Below are positions 4,784-5,351 of a stretch of 5,351 nucleotides of DNA, one piece after another (position 1 is the first letter of the stretch; each line of letters begins with the position of its first letter). The DNA is from Firmicutes bacterium UBA7709. Its GTDB lineage: Bacteria; Bacillota_A; Clostridia; Peptostreptococcales; Anaerovoracaceae. The stretch lies in assembly GCA_002482405.1 (NCBI GenBank), contig DLFX01000336.1, forward strand, positions 900 to 6,250. The letters run 5' to 3'. Under the pieces are notes generated by a model. That model was given only the letters and a program-made list of their open reading frames with translations. It was not told where the DNA came from and did no database searches. Made by a program: the position numbers and the translations under genes.

Positions 4784-5351
4784 TCAGGCTGCCTCCCTTC
4801 CAAATTGCCGCACAATCCCTTGAAGAATATACGCAACACAGGGAACGGCAACGGAATTGCCCAGCATCTGATAGCGCTTGGTGTCGCTAATGGGCTTGCC
4901 CTGTTCGTCAAGCGCAGTCCAGCCATCGGGATATCCCTGCAGCCGCTCGCATTCCGTGGGAGTCAAACGGCGTACCATATATCCCAAACGCACCGGGTTC
5001 TGGTAGCTGAGGGAGTAACCTCCTGACTCCTTGGTCTGCAGGGTGCCGCTGAGCTCGTCATTCTCCCGAAGATTGCGGCAGTCCACGGCGGCTACACTAT
5101 GCTGGTCGGCGGTAGTCAAGGTAAAGCAGGTTTCCTCGCTGATACCGCTCCCGTTCGGACCGTTGTGATCCTGCCGCCCGACCATGGTTCCCTGCAGGGC
5201 GTAAGCTACACAGAGGTCTGTTTCGCTGGCAAGTCCCGCCGGGCGGGAAAGCCCTGCGCCGGACGCACAGAGAGTGCCGCTGACCTCGGGATGCACGGAA
5301 CCGCCCACCGCATGGCGGTCGGTTGCCGTAAGCGTGGGGCTGATCTCCTTT
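4784..5351 (-). CDS. DNA (cytosine-5-)-methyltransferase, C-terminal part (runs off the right edge)
   Basis: The last 188 residues of a C5-cytosine DNA methyltransferase; the frame is open to the window edge, so the true start, the SAM-binding motif I and the catalytic Pro-Cys motif IV lie outside. Seen here are the family's motif IX (RRLTPTECERLQGYP, visible residues 127-141) and motif X (GNSVAVP, 164-170), which close the catalytic fold. Before them lies a target-recognition region with recurring TL-centred units (SPTLTATD, SGTLCASG, CFTLTTAD, SGTLQTKE) and VGRQDHNGPNGSG, typical of methyltransferases on phages and conjugative elements. No restriction endonuclease gene is visible, so it may be an orphan enzyme protecting transferring DNA from host restriction (inferred). 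The GTG at 5308 is not the start, because homologous sequence continues upstream of it (REISPTLTATDRHA). Confidence 0.93.
   Translation of the reverse strand, partial: KEISPTLTATDRHAVGGSVHPEVSGTLCASGAGLSRPAGLASETDLCVAYALQGTMVGRQDHNGPNGSGISEETCFTLTTADQHSVAAVDCRNLRENDELSGTLQTKESGGYSLSYQNPVRLGYMVRRLTPTECERLQGYPDGWTALDEQGKPISDTKRYQMLGNSVAVPCVAYILQGIVRQFGREAA

Noticed and set aside
4738..4926. 63-residue N-terminal extension of the 128-aa secreted protein
   Set aside because: It overlaps the methyltransferase end in another frame, has no export signal at its start, and lies before the strong GAGGAGG and signal peptide at 4737.
5234..5248. Inverted repeat TCCCGCC-G-GGCGGGA in the methyltransferase gene
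   Set aside because: The loop is too small for a stable full stem, and it sits in normal coding sequence without a linked signal.

Overview
The window is one block of minus-strand genes, read from right to left. It looks like part of the conjugation region of an integrative and conjugative element (ICE) of the Tn1549/CTn type from a moderately GC-rich anaerobic gut Firmicute (Clostridia, possibly Oscillospiraceae or a relative). The basis is a C5-cytosine methyltransferase of the type often carried by such elements upstream, a PrgI-family type IV secretion membrane protein downstream, tight operon spacing, strong GGAGG-like ribosome binding sites and Firmicute-style signal peptides. The host assignment is inference. 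No relaxase, integrase or att site lies in the window.

Layout in transcription order: (1) 5351-4784, C-terminal part of a DNA cytosine methyltransferase that runs off the right edge; (2) 4737-4351, a small secreted protein of 128 aa; (3) 4346-3780, a 188-aa single-pass membrane protein with an extracellular beta-rich domain, 4 bases after the previous stop; (4) 3756-3163, a secreted 197-aa protein; (5) a perfect 10-bp hairpin at 3145-3120; (6) 3099-562, a large 845-aa exported modular protein; (7) 476-69, a PrgI-family protein; (8) a second GC-rich hairpin at 35-11, after which the next gene (in related elements the VirB4-like ATPase) should begin outside the window. No stretch over 300 bases lacks a gene, and I see no credible plus-strand gene.

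The most interesting part is the four-gene secreted and membrane cassette (4737-562) placed between the methyltransferase and PrgI genes. The 845-aa protein has a signal peptide, a His-rich segment with a 12-residue period, a Pro/Glu-rich stalk of 33-residue (99-bp) repeats, a region of 24 cysteines containing four CxxxxC...CxxH modules, about four Ig-like beta-sandwich units, and a C-terminal domain clearly homologous to the separately encoded 197-aa protein. The 128-aa protein shares part of the same motif. I infer that this is an envelope-exposed, probably metal-binding adhesin or appendage assembly serving donor-recipient contact, with the 188-aa protein as a possible membrane anchor. Only the domain architecture and the internal homology are seen directly; the function is a hypothesis.
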